64,000 nucleotides of DNA from Paenibacillus lutrae (GCF_009757775.1 NZ_RHLK01000015.1:1-64000); one strand, 5' to 3'. Counted from the stretch's first letter, positions 16,016-25,630 are shown. Notes: a model not told the origin generated them from the sequence alone. Program-made: numbers and translations.

Positions 16016-16173
16016 TCTTTTTCCCCCCTTACTTCATTTCCCTCAGTATGAGCCCCCTGTCACCGAACCATACGCCTATACGCAGGGCTCGTCACACACG
16101 GGTGCCGACAGTCCCTTATCTCCCTTAACCAGCCAGCCGGTCTTTCGAAAAGGAATATTTCTTCTTTTACAGT

Positions 16174-16248
16174 TAAAAAAGAGCTCATTTCCATCCAGTA
16201 AACTCCTAAGGAGTTCCACCGGGGCTTCCCGAAGGAAGTGAAATGAGC
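16174..16248 (-). terminator. Branched terminator between ctaA and the HEPN gene
   Basis: The outer 9-bp stem GCTCATTTC (16183-16191) / GAAATGAGC (16240-16248) encloses two stems: AACTCC/GGAGTT (16201-16215) and CTTCC/GGAAG, which on the minus strand is closed by a C(UUCG)G tetraloop. A-run 16175-16180 gives U6 on the minus strand. It terminates ctaA and may attenuate the HEPN gene. Confidence 0.6.
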
Positions 16249-16305
16249 CCTGTAGGGACCGTGCATATGAAGAATTAATAAAGCTTTGTTTGAACACTCA
16301 AATTT

Positions 16306-17277
16306 CTATTTACCTGCTGTATTCTTCTCAATCGGTTTCCTTGCGCTGAGCATAACGACACACAAGTAACTGATAAAACCGAACAAGGCGCAAATCAGTA
16401 CGGCATGGATCATGGCAGTAAACAAGAATAAAGTTTCATGACCCAGCGACCACGTTACGAGCGCTCCGCTGAATACTTGAGCGACAAGTAAAATGAGCAC
16501 CCATCGCGTTCCATTATATACATTCGTCAGATGGCTATAGTTTTTGCGGGCCATTACGAACAGGACAATCCCGCAGATCAAAATTCCTGCAGCCGCCAGG
16601 CGGTGAAAGAACACAATACCGGATGCCCCGCTAAGGGTCGGTACGACTTCGCCATTGCACAACGGCCAGCCTGCACAGCCCCCTGAAGATTCGGTATGGC
16701 GTACGAATGCCCCGACATAAACGACAATGTAGCAGTACACTGCAATAAACCAGACAAATTTGCGGAATCCCGGAGCAACGGGCGCACTGCCCGGCTGGAC
16801 CGCGGATTGTCCCTGCCTTGTCTCGCGTGCTACCGATACCGTGTAATCGCCCCACTTCGTGAACGTGAGCCACAGCAGAAGCGTCATCGCGAAGGCTAGC
16901 AGTGAAAGGCCGAAGTGAAGCGCCAAGACTGCTGAAGATTGCGGCCAGACCACTGCAAAAGCTCCCATGGCTGCCTGAATAACAGTAAAGAGGGCGGCTC
17001 CTCCTACAAAGTACTTCGCATCCTTGCGCTCGACCGACTTAAACACAAGGATGAAGGTAGCCAGCATCAGAAAGCCGACCAGCCCGGTCACGGCACGGTG
17101 ACTGTATTCAATCATCGATGAAATGGTATATGCCGGGACGAACTTACCGTTGCACAGCGGCCACTCATATCCGCACCCCAAACCGGAATCCGTCTTCGTA
17201 ACGAGAGCTCCCATCATAATGATCAAGAACATCCCGATCATGGTTGCCAAGGAGAACCGTCTAGCTAAAGTATACAT
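16306..17277 (-). CDS. ctaA: Heme A synthase CtaA
   Basis: 323 aa, COX15/CtaA family. It oxidises the C8 methyl of heme O to the formyl group of heme A in the cytoplasmic membrane. Eight hydrophobic segments are visible, with the internal repeat of two four-helix bundles. Conserved heme-ligand regions include YSHRAVTGLVGF and FFHRLAAAGI, and each half has a Cys pair in the external loops (GLGCGYEWPLCNG and GGCAGWPLCNG). The RBS is weak (GTAGGTGC). CtaB lies 22 kb away, unlike the adjacent pair in Bacillus. Identity is very sure. Confidence 0.96.
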   Translation of the reverse strand: MYTLARRFSLATMIGMFLIIMMGALVTKTDSGLGCGYEWPLCNGKFVPAYTISSMIEYSHRAVTGLVGFLMLATFILVFKSVERKDAKYFVGGAALFTVIQAAMGAFAVVWPQSSAVLALHFGLSLLAFAMTLLLWLTFTKWGDYTVSVARETRQGQSAVQPGSAPVAPGFRKFVWFIAVYCYIVVYVGAFVRHTESSGGCAGWPLCNGEVVPTLSGASGIVFFHRLAAAGILICGIVLFVMARKNYSHLTNVYNGTRWVLILLVAQVFSGALVTWSLGHETLFLFTAMIHAVLICALFGFISYLCVVMLSARKPIEKNTAGK

Positions 17278-17555
17278 AAATGCACCTACTTCTCTATATT
17301 CCTGATGCCATTTTACGGTAGTAATTGTCGAATGACGGCAGTAAAGCCTTCTAATTTATTATAGCTAGTATGAAGGTCCAATTCCATTCGCAAATGTTAC
17401 AAAGCCTTGAAACAAGCAGGAGGAAGAAAATGGCCCCATTTATTTGAAGACAAATCAGATGGGCAGCAAACTACGTTACGCTTTTATCATGCCCGAATAA
17501 TGACCCGCCCGTTCCATCCATTTGCATCGTAGCCCCTTGATCTGGACTTTCATTA
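17278..17555. other. ctaA upstream region
   Basis: No supported ORF. It contains the 10-mer ATTGTCGAAT at 17324-17333 (ATTCGACAAT in gene orientation), which is repeated at the ctaB promoter. Confidence 0.5.
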
Positions 17556-17583
17556 GAAAAAGCCATTCCGGATGGAATGGCTT
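17556..17583 (-). terminator. Terminator of the thioredoxin-like gene
   Basis: AAGCCATTCC (17560-17569) pairs with GGAATGGCTT (17574-17583), followed on the minus strand by U5. Confidence 0.85.
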
Positions 17584-17612
17584 CAACCTTGCGGTACTTT
17601 AGAAGACAATAA

Positions 17613-17957
17613 TTACTCAGGCAGCGCATTTCCCACTTCGATAGCACGGTCCAGAAATTGCTCAATTTCTTCCCGCGTCTTCCGGAGCTTGCTTACGAAC
17701 CGGACCAGCTCTTTCCCGTTGCGGAAAGCGATAAAGCTCGGAATGCCCAGAATGTTAAGCTCTTCGCACAGGTCCGGCACTTCATCACGGTCCAGTTCAA
17801 TGAAACGGATCCGTCCCGCATAAGTTTTTTCAAGGTCCGGCATGAAAGGTTCGATATAATGGCAGTCTTTGCACCAGGTTGTTTTAAAAACAGCGATTGT
17901 AACTCCTGACTCTTCTACCGCGGCGCGGAAATCTTGTTCATTATGGATTTTTTCCAT
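17613..17957 (-). CDS. Thioredoxin family protein
   Basis: 114 aa, single thioredoxin fold. The active site is WCKDCHYIEP, which differs from the classic WCGPC; the cis-Pro loop is GIPSFIAF. It is similar in size and layout to B. subtilis YtpP-type proteins. The start at ATG 17957 has AGGTG 6 nt upstream; the longer GTG frame to 17966 overlaps this site. It acts as a cytoplasmic thiol-disulfide enzyme, with the partner unknown. Monocistronic with its own terminator. Confidence 0.88.
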   Translation of the reverse strand: MEKIHNEQDFRAAVEESGVTIAVFKTTWCKDCHYIEPFMPDLEKTYAGRIRFIELDRDEVPDLCEELNILGIPSFIAFRNGKELVRFVSKLRKTREEIEQFLDRAIEVGNALPE

Positions 17958-18198
17958 GCTGTTCACCTCAGATATGGAATCTGCCGGTTCTGATTCCCGA
18001 CCGGCATCATCGGATTATTGACTTGTCTATCTTATAGCATGCTCAAAAGGCGGTGTCAATAACTCCATACCGACGGAAGACGGATAAGGGTACAAAATGG
18101 TCTTCTTCACCAATTTACAATCAATGTAAAAAGTGATATCATATGAATATCAAAACGATATAATAAATCCAATTACTGAATCGAAGGAGACTGGTGCC

Positions 18199-19041
18199 AT
18201 GAAAGAACGTAATGTGTGGAAATTGAACGGTTTTATAGGGGTGCTGGCGGTGCTGGCTCTACTCGCGGCAGGAGCTTATCTCTTGATCGCGGAGATGATT
18301 ATTCCTGCTGTGATCCTGTTTGTTCTCGCTCTTATCCCGATTTCCGGCTTTACCGTGGTACAGCCGAATCAAGGGATGATCGTCAATTTTTTCGGCCGTT
18401 ACAGCGGTACAATCCGTGATAGCGGCTTCTGGATTACAATTCCGTTTACAGAACGTAAGAAGATCTCACTGCGGGTACGCAACTTTAACAGCGTTAAGCT
18501 GAAGGTCAATGATGTAGACGGCAATCCGATTGAAATTGCTTCAGTCGTAGTATTCCGTGTAGTCGATACGGCAAAAGCCATGTTCGAAGTCGACAATTAT
18601 CAGACGTTCGTTGAGATTCAGAGCGAAACCGGACTCCGTCATGTCGCTTCCAAGTATCCGTACGATTCCTACAATGGTGAAGCCTACTCACTGAGAGCCA
18701 ATACCGAAGAAATCGCGGAAGAGCTGACTCATGAGCTGGAGCGCAGGCTGAATGTAGCGGGGGTAGAGGTGCTGGAGTCGAGATTGACTCACCTTGCTTA
18801 CTCGACCGAAATTGCCAGTGCGATGCTTCAGCGTCAGCAGGCATCCGCGATTATATCTGCCCGCGAGAAGATTGTTGAAGGTGCTGTCAGCATGGTGCAG
18901 ATGGCCATCTCCCGTCTTCAGGCAGAGGGTGTTGTCGAACTGGATGAAGAGCGTAAGGCAGCCATGATCAACAACCTGCTCGTTGCCGTTGTCTCTGACC
19001 GTTCCGCCCAACCTGTCATCAACTCCGGTTCGATCTACTAA
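18199..19041 (+). CDS. SPFH/Band 7 domain membrane protein
   Basis: 280 aa. Two N-terminal hydrophobic segments (GVLAVLALLAAGAYLLI and IIPAVILFVLALIPI) are followed by the SPFH domain from GFTVVQPNQGMIVNFFGRY onward and a helical tail. Such proteins oligomerise in membranes as scaffolds, like flotillin or stomatin. AAGGAG sits about 10 nt before ATG 18199; the longer open frame to 18133 lacks a site. A ribbon-helix-helix gene begins 8 bp after its stop, so the two are translated as a unit. Confidence 0.92.
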   Translation: MKERNVWKLNGFIGVLAVLALLAAGAYLLIAEMIIPAVILFVLALIPISGFTVVQPNQGMIVNFFGRYSGTIRDSGFWITIPFTERKKISLRVRNFNSVKLKVNDVDGNPIEIASVVVFRVVDTAKAMFEVDNYQTFVEIQSETGLRHVASKYPYDSYNGEAYSLRANTEEIAEELTHELERRLNVAGVEVLESRLTHLAYSTEIASAMLQRQQASAIISAREKIVEGAVSMVQMAISRLQAEGVVELDEERKAAMINNLLVAVVSDRSAQPVINSGSIY

Positions 19042-19049
19042 GCGGCCCC

Positions 19050-19244
19050 ATGGGTACCAAGAAAAACTTTGCGCTGCGTCTCGATCCTAAGCTGTACGAA
19101 GCTTTGGAACGCTGGGCGGGCGACGAATTCCGCAGCGTTAACGGACATATCGAATTTCTTCTGCGGGAGGCGCTGCTGCGGTCGGGCAGGCTGCCGGGGA
19201 ACAAGCCCCAACCGCCTTCCGGCACGGAGAAAAGAACCGAGTAA
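19050..19244 (+). CDS. Arc/CopG-type ribbon-helix-helix protein
   Basis: 64 aa. The N-terminal KKNFALRLDPKLYEALERWA gives the beta strand and first helix of an Arc-like fold, with the second helix RSVNGHIEFLLREAL; a short Pro-rich tail follows. It is probably a dimeric DNA-binding protein. The linkage to the SPFH gene (8-bp gap, same strand) suggests either autoregulation or a structural partnership. There is no toxin-like neighbour, so it is not an obvious toxin-antitoxin antitoxin. Confidence 0.85.
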   Translation: MGTKKNFALRLDPKLYEALERWAGDEFRSVNGHIEFLLREALLRSGRLPGNKPQPPSGTEKRTE

Positions 19245-19258
19245 TTCTTTCTTAACAA

Positions 19259-19298
19259 AAGGAGCACTTCTTACCCCGGCGGGCAGGAAGTGCTCCTT
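19259..19298. terminator. Bidirectional terminator
   Basis: AAGGAGCACTTC (19259-19270) pairs with GAAGTGCTCCTT (19287-19298), between the convergent ribbon-helix-helix and lipoprotein genes. Confidence 0.85.
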
Positions 19299-19357
19299 CT
19301 TATTTATCCGGTTCAGTCTGCGGCCGGATTAGCTAAACTGCCTTGCTTATGCGTTGC

Positions 19358-20929
19358 TTATGGACGTGTGACGCGGACAGCTTGCTCATCGCCATCCCAC
19401 TTCACTTCACCGCCTAAGGATTCTACAAGGAATCTCAGCGGCACGAATGTGAAGTCACCTGTCAATTCTGCGGACTGTTCCAGAGTAACGGTTTTACCGT
19501 CCACTACAGCTTGATCGGAACCGAGTGTGAACACCACAGTGTGGCCGTTCAGATCGTCAATTACTGTAATTTGCTTCGTTGCACCGTCCCACTTCACTTC
19601 TGCATCCAGTAATTCGGATACATAAGTAACAGGTGCCATGGATACATCATTCTTGAGGTACCCGGCAAAACCATATTTGCTCCACTCGTCATCCATTGAA
19701 ACCAGCGCATTACGCTTAGTAACCTGCAGGTCTTCTTTAATCAGCTTATAGAACGCGGAGTTTTTATCGATTGAACGCAGGAAGCTTCCCAGAGACGGGA
19801 CTGCCTCCGGATTGGACGTATCGAACAGGATTTTATCTCCATCCGCTTTAACAGGATCTATCGTTACAGGCTTGTTGATATTCCATCTTTCACTTGTGGA
19901 GCTTACTTTGAATCCCTTAAGACCTGTTTCTGCCTCCGGCAGCGGGATGTTTATGTCCGCAGTGCTCTTGCGGATATGCTGGTCGCCATCCACCAAGAGA
20001 TCAACTTTGACGGAAGATCTGTCACTGAGGATTTCGCGGAGCGGTTCTTGTCCCGGACTGTTCAGAAATTTATCCGTCTCAGCGTCGTACTGGTTAAGAA
20101 CTTCTTTTAAGCCGTTTTGTATAAATTCATAGATGGTTGCTACAGTCAAGGTTTTGTTATTAAGGTAAGTATCGATAAGTACATTGCTTTCTCCCGATTC
20201 TTCCACGGTTTCTTTTACGATCGGAGCCAATACATCAAACAGGGTTCCAATAAATTCTTTTAAGCCTTCCTCATCCGCCGCGATGTTTTGCAGCAGTGTT
20301 TTGACCAGACCGAGCGCCTCGCTGCCTTTAATTTCAGCATGAAGTTTCTTGAGAGAGACCGATTCGTTATAGACCGTTTCCGTTACGGAAGTTACGCTGA
20401 TCGTTTTAGGATTCGGCGCGTGACCGATAAAGAAGGATGCCAGCGACGGCATGCTGTCCTGCAGCGCTTTAGTCATTTCTTCGATTTTCTCCTGATCCGG
20501 CATCATCATGCCGCCGGCAACCGGATTCATCTGAGCGTTACGGATATGTATCGGCTTGGAGACCCCTTCAATGCTGATAAACACATCCTGCTTATCCACT
20601 GACATATGGAACGGAATACTGCCTTTGCCGTACACAAACTCGCCTTTGATGGATGCCTTCTCCTGACTCTCCATCTTCTCTTCCGTAAACTTGATTGTTA
20701 CATTCTTGAAAAGATCGAGCAATCTCTGGGCGTCTTCCGGCAATTTCTTGGTATCACCCGTAATAAGTTCCAGCTTCAGTGACTCCGTCGCTTCTGCCGA
20801 TTTAACCTCGTATTGCTTAACAAGCGCCTTATTGATATCCAGACCGTCTACGGACTGGCAGCCTGTCAATACGAGCATCAGCGCTCCTGTACCTCCACAT
20901 AACCACTGCTTCCAACCAATTTTCTTCAT
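19358..20929 (-). CDS. Lipoprotein with C-terminal copper-amine-oxidase-N (stalk) domain
   Basis: 523 aa. The signal peptide ends in the lipobox LVLTGC, so it is a membrane-anchored exported lipoprotein. The middle 350 residues are not recognised and are rich in acidic and helical stretches. The C-terminal 110 residues carry a stalk-domain pattern: LLDAEVKWDGATKQITV and FVPLRFLVESLGGEVKWDG. In this lineage such domains are common at the surface and are thought to bind the wall. GAAAGGAG sets the start at ATG 20929; the 20953 start has no site. Monocistronic. Confidence 0.85.
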   Translation of the reverse strand: MKKIGWKQWLCGGTGALMLVLTGCQSVDGLDINKALVKQYEVKSAEATESLKLELITGDTKKLPEDAQRLLDLFKNVTIKFTEEKMESQEKASIKGEFVYGKGSIPFHMSVDKQDVFISIEGVSKPIHIRNAQMNPVAGGMMMPDQEKIEEMTKALQDSMPSLASFFIGHAPNPKTISVTSVTETVYNESVSLKKLHAEIKGSEALGLVKTLLQNIAADEEGLKEFIGTLFDVLAPIVKETVEESGESNVLIDTYLNNKTLTVATIYEFIQNGLKEVLNQYDAETDKFLNSPGQEPLREILSDRSSVKVDLLVDGDQHIRKSTADINIPLPEAETGLKGFKVSSTSERWNINKPVTIDPVKADGDKILFDTSNPEAVPSLGSFLRSIDKNSAFYKLIKEDLQVTKRNALVSMDDEWSKYGFAGYLKNDVSMAPVTYVSELLDAEVKWDGATKQITVIDDLNGHTVVFTLGSDQAVVDGKTVTLEQSAELTGDFTFVPLRFLVESLGGEVKWDGDEQAVRVTRP

Positions 20930-21114
20930 TGAAAGACTCCTTTCCAGTTCCATATAATGCTAACCCTAATTTATACGCAGAAATAAGTAAAAAGACTCAT
21001 AAAAATGTTGAAAATTAATAAAGGCACATACTGAAGGCCTAGAACTTTGAATAAGGCAGGCCTATGGAGAGGAGTCTAACATACATAACGCCCCTGAAAG
21101 GCAGGTCTATCCGC

Positions 21115-22413
21115 ATGAACCATGCCAAAGAGAACAGCATCTGGAGAACAATCGGAAGCTGGATCCGCTCTCTTCCCAAGACACTGGCGCAGCTGATCTT
21201 AGCCAAACGGACTTCCATGCAATCCGCCCGCAAGTTACAAGCTGCGGCGACCCGGAAGCTCGTCCCTGACCAGGCAACCATCCGGCGGTTGCAGCATACC
21301 TGCACAGCTCTGATACCTGAATCTTTTACAAGCCCCAGTCTGTCTGAATCCCTCTCCTTTACTTCGGAAGAAAACAGCCTCATAGAACAAATCCGTCTGG
21401 CCACCGGCCGCGGCAACCGTAACAACGTGACAAGGACACAAGCCTACTGGGAAATGTACACTAAGCATCCGGAACTTCATTGGGCTCTGCTTGCGCATAT
21501 GGTCTCCCGGAACGGCGGGTGGAGCATGACCGATCTGCATGGACAATATCTGCCCTTTCTTCTAAGTCCCTCACAGCGGCAAACTATTTTCTCCTTCCTG
21601 GAAAAAGCCAATTGCCTTATCTTCGGAGATGCTTATCCTCAGCTGCTTTTATATCAAGCGACTTTGACAAGCAAGCAATCACTTTTTCACCTCCTACCCG
21701 CGTTTGGTGTCTCAGCTTTTATGAAACCCGTCTGGGAAGAGTTCTGGAGAGCCCAAGACTCCGTCATGCTGACAACCGCTCTGATTATCAACGAGCAGCA
21801 TTACATTGAAGGGCGGGTTGTTAAAGCGCCTTACTATGCCGAGCATGTACTCGGGTCACTGAAATTTCAGATGCAGGCGCTGATGCAGCTTAATCAGATT
21901 GTTTTTCCATTTGCAAAAAAAAGCGGGGACAAGGTCTTGCAAGATCCCCCGATCCATCTTGCGGGAGCCATTCTCGAAGACTTCAGCGATCTGCGGGAAC
22001 GAATCCAGTTCGGTAAAACCCTCTATGGCATTTTATTCGGCATCCCCGCTGTATATGAAGGAGTCTTACGGTTCGCGGCATATCCCCATACAGGCTCAAG
22101 AGCAGATTATTGGCCGCATTTGTTCACGAATGCACAAGAAGAGCCCCCTTCAATCACCACGCATTTGAATAAAATCGCCGGCTGTGAGCTGATGCCCGGA
22201 GCTTCCCAGGTCTACAGTCCGAGGCTTACCGATGCTTGGGACGATGTCCCCCTAGCGCCGGTTGAGCCGGGTGACTGGTTCCATACCGCGGATGTTCTCG
22301 GCTTTATCGGAGATATTGCTATCCCGGATTTGTTCGAAATGAGCGCTGAGAGCTGCTTCGGCCTCCACAAGGTGCAGACAGCTGCATTGGCTGCGCAGCA
22401 GTTGAAGGGGTAA
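21115..22413 (+). CDS. DUF2515 family protein (YppC-like)
   Basis: About 432 aa. The core segments NVTRTQAYWEMYTKHPELHWALLAHMVSRNGGWSMTDL and FISFLE-like helices match DUF2515, known from B. subtilis YppC. No enzyme motif or signal peptide is seen; the N-terminus is basic. Two starts are possible: ATG 21064 (AAGGCAGG only 3 nt away) or ATG 21115 (AAAGGCAGG, about 9 nt); I chose 21115. The function of the family is unknown. Confidence 0.8.
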   Translation: MNHAKENSIWRTIGSWIRSLPKTLAQLILAKRTSMQSARKLQAAATRKLVPDQATIRRLQHTCTALIPESFTSPSLSESLSFTSEENSLIEQIRLATGRGNRNNVTRTQAYWEMYTKHPELHWALLAHMVSRNGGWSMTDLHGQYLPFLLSPSQRQTIFSFLEKANCLIFGDAYPQLLLYQATLTSKQSLFHLLPAFGVSAFMKPVWEEFWRAQDSVMLTTALIINEQHYIEGRVVKAPYYAEHVLGSLKFQMQALMQLNQIVFPFAKKSGDKVLQDPPIHLAGAILEDFSDLRERIQFGKTLYGILFGIPAVYEGVLRFAAYPHTGSRADYWPHLFTNAQEEPPSITTHLNKIAGCELMPGASQVYSPRLTDAWDDVPLAPVEPGDWFHTADVLGFIGDIAIPDLFEMSAESCFGLHKVQTAALAAQQLKG

Positions 22414-22468
22414 AGAACCTTTTTTGCACAGCACATGGCAGAGTGATGAACGGCAAGCTGCAGGCATA

Positions 22469-22521
22469 CACAACGAGAGGCACAGCCGGTTAAGATCGTG
22501 ATGCCTGTGCCTCTGGTTGTG
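22469..22521. terminator. Bidirectional terminator
   Basis: CACAAC-g-AGAGGCACAG (22469-22485) pairs with CTGTGCCTCT-g-GTTGTG (22505-22521), with one internal mismatch, between convergent genes. Confidence 0.8.
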
Positions 22522-22530
22522 ACGTACACT

Positions 22531-25521
22531 TTAAGGCTGAATTAAATTTTCATTGCCCTCAAGTTCGGGCGAATTTACATGAATATTGGAAAGCTCCGAC
22601 ACCGATTCGGCAGTTGAATTCACCGGACCGGTCAAGGTGTTCGTTCCCGGCGAAGCTGCTGGCCATAGGACACCCGTATAATCATAATTCCACTGAGGGT
22701 ATTTGTTGGGTGCCCCTGTTTTATAAGTCAACTTTACTCCATCGCCTTCGCGGAGGCCCGGAATGCTGTAACTGACCGGCTGATCTTTAACGACTTGAAT
22801 GACACTTTGATTGTCGGGACCTTCAGATGTAACAACCGGCTCATAAACTTGTGACGCGCTGTACCAGTTGAGCGAAGCCGTTTTGAGGCCGACATACGGC
22901 GACGTCGTTTCGTACCGGATGTTGTATTCGGTGCCCGCTACCAGCGGGACGCTTGCCGAGTATTTGCCGTAAGGTACGATGATTTGCTGATCGTTCAGCC
23001 ATACGCTTCCTTTCTGATCATAAGTCAATAGCTGGAACGTGTACGTCTCTGTATGCTTCGGCTTGATTTTGCCCGTAATCCGTACCGAACCCGGTTTATC
23101 CTCAGGGAATAGGCCCCCTTTGTCGTTATAATCAAGGAGATCAATGTAATCGACGGTAGGCGTTCCTTTCTGATGCTCAAGTTTGAAATACTCCCGTTTG
23201 AATTTACTCCCTGCCCTAGCCGGATATTTACCCCACGATACGTTGACTGGGCCCGTAAAGTTAGGAACAAAGCTGAGGACTCCTCCGTTGTGTACTTTGT
23301 TCACGGTTACATTCTTGACCTGCGGTCCCGGTGCCGATTCCTCAATGATCAGAAAACGCGGGTAATCCGAAGTCGTCAGCTTTACCTTGATCGAGTCCGG
23401 CAAAGTTTCTGTAATCGTAACGGGGACGGATGTATTGGTTACGGGATCGTAAGCAGATACATTGGGAGAAGTCGTGTTGATGTTCTTCAGCTTAACCTCG
23501 AAGGTCTGATCCGGGAAATCGTAACGGGCCGGGTCCAATGCGCCTTTCGCAGGATCCCAGGCTTGTGTCAGATTGCGGGATGCTACATAATAGCCGATTG
23601 CGAATTTATTCGATTTCAGCTGAAACGGAGCGATGACCAGGTCTTCACGGTTGTAGTAATCCGGATGATTGGGCGTTCCGTCCCCTTTGAACACGAGCCT
23701 CGGTTTGTGCTCGATCACTTCCGCGACGTTCAGCTTCCGTAAGTTGTCGATCTTCTCCCCTCCTTTTAACAGGTTCACCGTATTCTTCAGGGCAGTCAAT
23801 TGAGGGCCAACCTTCGCGCGTACGTTATCATTGAGCACAAAATTGTTATTGGCCAGTTCTTCGTAGAACGCGACCGGAAGTATCGCGGAGGTGACGTCAT
23901 GTTTTTCTTTGGCTACATAGGTGTATAGTCGCTCCAGTCCTTTGTGGCTCTGGAATACATAATTGCGCAAGGTTGATTTCGTCGCGATTCTTTGGCGGAT
24001 CGGACCCAGAGCCGGTGATTCTTTAGGAATCCCGTTAGCCGCGGCCAGTTCGTTCGTGAAGCTCAGCGTACCGAAATTCGTTTCGGTCTGCCACAATTCC
24101 ACGTTTTTCCGGTTAAAGTTCGCGAAACGGTAATGATCTTTAAAATTGTTCGGGAACGGCTGAATATCCCGGCTTAAATGCTCGGTTACGAGAGCGGAGT
24201 AGGTATATTCCGGATTGGCCTGCATGAACGAAGGTACAAAGGTGCTGCCGAGATTCCCGAGCGCATCGACGGTTTGGTTAGCGGTGCGATGCCAGGTCGG
24301 CGGCTTGTAAGTGAATTTATTCTTGTCGTAGCCCGTATAATAGTGACGGCTTATTCCGGCTTGACCGTCAAAGATCCAGCGGAAGTTGTCTTTGGGACGC
24401 TGGTTAGAGAATCCGCTGATAACCTTCACGCCCGGAGTCTGATTAACCGGATCGCTCACCACATCGGTCGTAACGGGGAGAAAAACCTCCTGTCCGGTTA
24501 CGGTCTCCCCTTTGCGCGTTATATACGTAGGCGGCTGCGAGAATTGGAGGTCCGGCTCGTAATAATACTTAATGTCCATAAAATGATGCCCGAATGTTTG
24601 CTCGTTCCAAACTTCGAAGTCGAAGCCGGCGTCTGCCTTTCCTTCGGTACCCAATGCACGTTTCGCGAAGGCCGATACACTTTTTACATAAGTCTTCCAG
24701 CCTTCTATGGTTTCATCGGAGGCCGGGTTCGGCGTTCCGTCCGCGAATGTTTTGCCTGAAAGAGGCTGGTATTTCAGCTTATATAAGGAATATGCGCCGG
24801 CAGGTATAGTTGCCCCCTGAAGCGGTGAAGAGAGTTTGGCGATCCCCGTTGTCGGATTGAGTTCGGTAATAAGCGGGTTAAATCCTTGACTTAAAGCGTG
24901 TCCCTGATTGTTTATTTCTCTAACTCCCGTATATTTAACGACAATCCCGGTTAATTGGGCAGGATCGAGCTTCAAGTATGTAGCCCCTGTAACGGCAGGC
25001 TCCAGCAATGCCGTTTTGACTTCCTTATAAGGTGCGGGAATTCCGGAATTGGAATTCAATAGAATCAGCGGGCGGATTCCATGCTTCTGCAGAGATTTCA
25101 GCGTATTGGCATACTCCCGTTCCTTGACGGTATAGCCTACCTTCGATTCATCATCATACTGCAAATTCCCCCAGCCCATTTCGAAACGGGCGTGCTTGAT
25201 CCCCGCCTCCGCGAGCGCTTGTGCGGTAGCATCCGTTTCTTTCTCCGTCACATTAATGACGACGCCGAGAGAATCGAGAAATTGACTGGCTTCCTGAGTA
25301 TCGACATACGAACGCCAGGGAAGCTTGTAGAAGGATCCACCGCCGAAAGGAACATCGCTCTGACCAGGATCTTCATACGGCCCATTCAATGGAGCCGTTT
25401 GCGTGATGCCATCCCAGGACCCCGGTAAACCCGACTGGGGAACTGCCGCGGAAAGCATAGGAGCCGCAAGTGAAACTGTCAACAGTCCGCATGCCACACC
25501 AAGTACTAATTTTTTCATCAT
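22531..25521 (-). CDS. Secreted multidomain glycoside hydrolase with PA14-like domain
   Basis: 996 aa. The signal peptide (MMKKLVLGVACGLL ... MLSAA) is clear. The first half has the layout of a clan-A (beta/alpha)8 glycosidase: FEVWNEQTFG near residue 305 supplies a probable acid/base Glu and WQTETNFG near 480 a probable nucleophile Glu. A beta-rich region follows, then a PA14-like carbohydrate-binding segment (about 790-910; EYFKLEHQ ... YTFQLLTYDQKGSVWLNDQQI) and a C-terminal tail. The GH family is uncertain (GH39-like or another clan-A family); substrate unknown. GGAGG sets ATG 25521. A 25-bp dyad lies upstream. Confidence 0.82.
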   Translation of the reverse strand: MMKKLVLGVACGLLTVSLAAPMLSAAVPQSGLPGSWDGITQTAPLNGPYEDPGQSDVPFGGGSFYKLPWRSYVDTQEASQFLDSLGVVINVTEKETDATAQALAEAGIKHARFEMGWGNLQYDDESKVGYTVKEREYANTLKSLQKHGIRPLILLNSNSGIPAPYKEVKTALLEPAVTGATYLKLDPAQLTGIVVKYTGVREINNQGHALSQGFNPLITELNPTTGIAKLSSPLQGATIPAGAYSLYKLKYQPLSGKTFADGTPNPASDETIEGWKTYVKSVSAFAKRALGTEGKADAGFDFEVWNEQTFGHHFMDIKYYYEPDLQFSQPPTYITRKGETVTGQEVFLPVTTDVVSDPVNQTPGVKVISGFSNQRPKDNFRWIFDGQAGISRHYYTGYDKNKFTYKPPTWHRTANQTVDALGNLGSTFVPSFMQANPEYTYSALVTEHLSRDIQPFPNNFKDHYRFANFNRKNVELWQTETNFGTLSFTNELAAANGIPKESPALGPIRQRIATKSTLRNYVFQSHKGLERLYTYVAKEKHDVTSAILPVAFYEELANNNFVLNDNVRAKVGPQLTALKNTVNLLKGGEKIDNLRKLNVAEVIEHKPRLVFKGDGTPNHPDYYNREDLVIAPFQLKSNKFAIGYYVASRNLTQAWDPAKGALDPARYDFPDQTFEVKLKNINTTSPNVSAYDPVTNTSVPVTITETLPDSIKVKLTTSDYPRFLIIEESAPGPQVKNVTVNKVHNGGVLSFVPNFTGPVNVSWGKYPARAGSKFKREYFKLEHQKGTPTVDYIDLLDYNDKGGLFPEDKPGSVRITGKIKPKHTETYTFQLLTYDQKGSVWLNDQQIIVPYGKYSASVPLVAGTEYNIRYETTSPYVGLKTASLNWYSASQVYEPVVTSEGPDNQSVIQVVKDQPVSYSIPGLREGDGVKLTYKTGAPNKYPQWNYDYTGVLWPAASPGTNTLTGPVNSTAESVSELSNIHVNSPELEGNENLIQP

Positions 25522-25624
25522 CTTACTCCCTCCTACCAATAAATATTGAATCATCTCTACCACCAGACAATCTAAACTAGATTACTACCACAAAACCTCC
25601 TATATATTACAAAATTCAATAATG

Positions 25625-25630
25625 ATTATA
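25625..25630 (-). promoter_or_regulatory. -10 element of the glycoside hydrolase
   Basis: TATAAT on the minus strand about 104 bp upstream of the start. The 25-bp dyad occupies its -35 position. Confidence 0.5.

Noticed and set aside
17471-17665. 64-aa minus-strand frame overlapping the thioredoxin-like gene's end
   Set aside because: It covers the thioredoxin terminator and is mostly antisense or downstream noise without a ribosome site.
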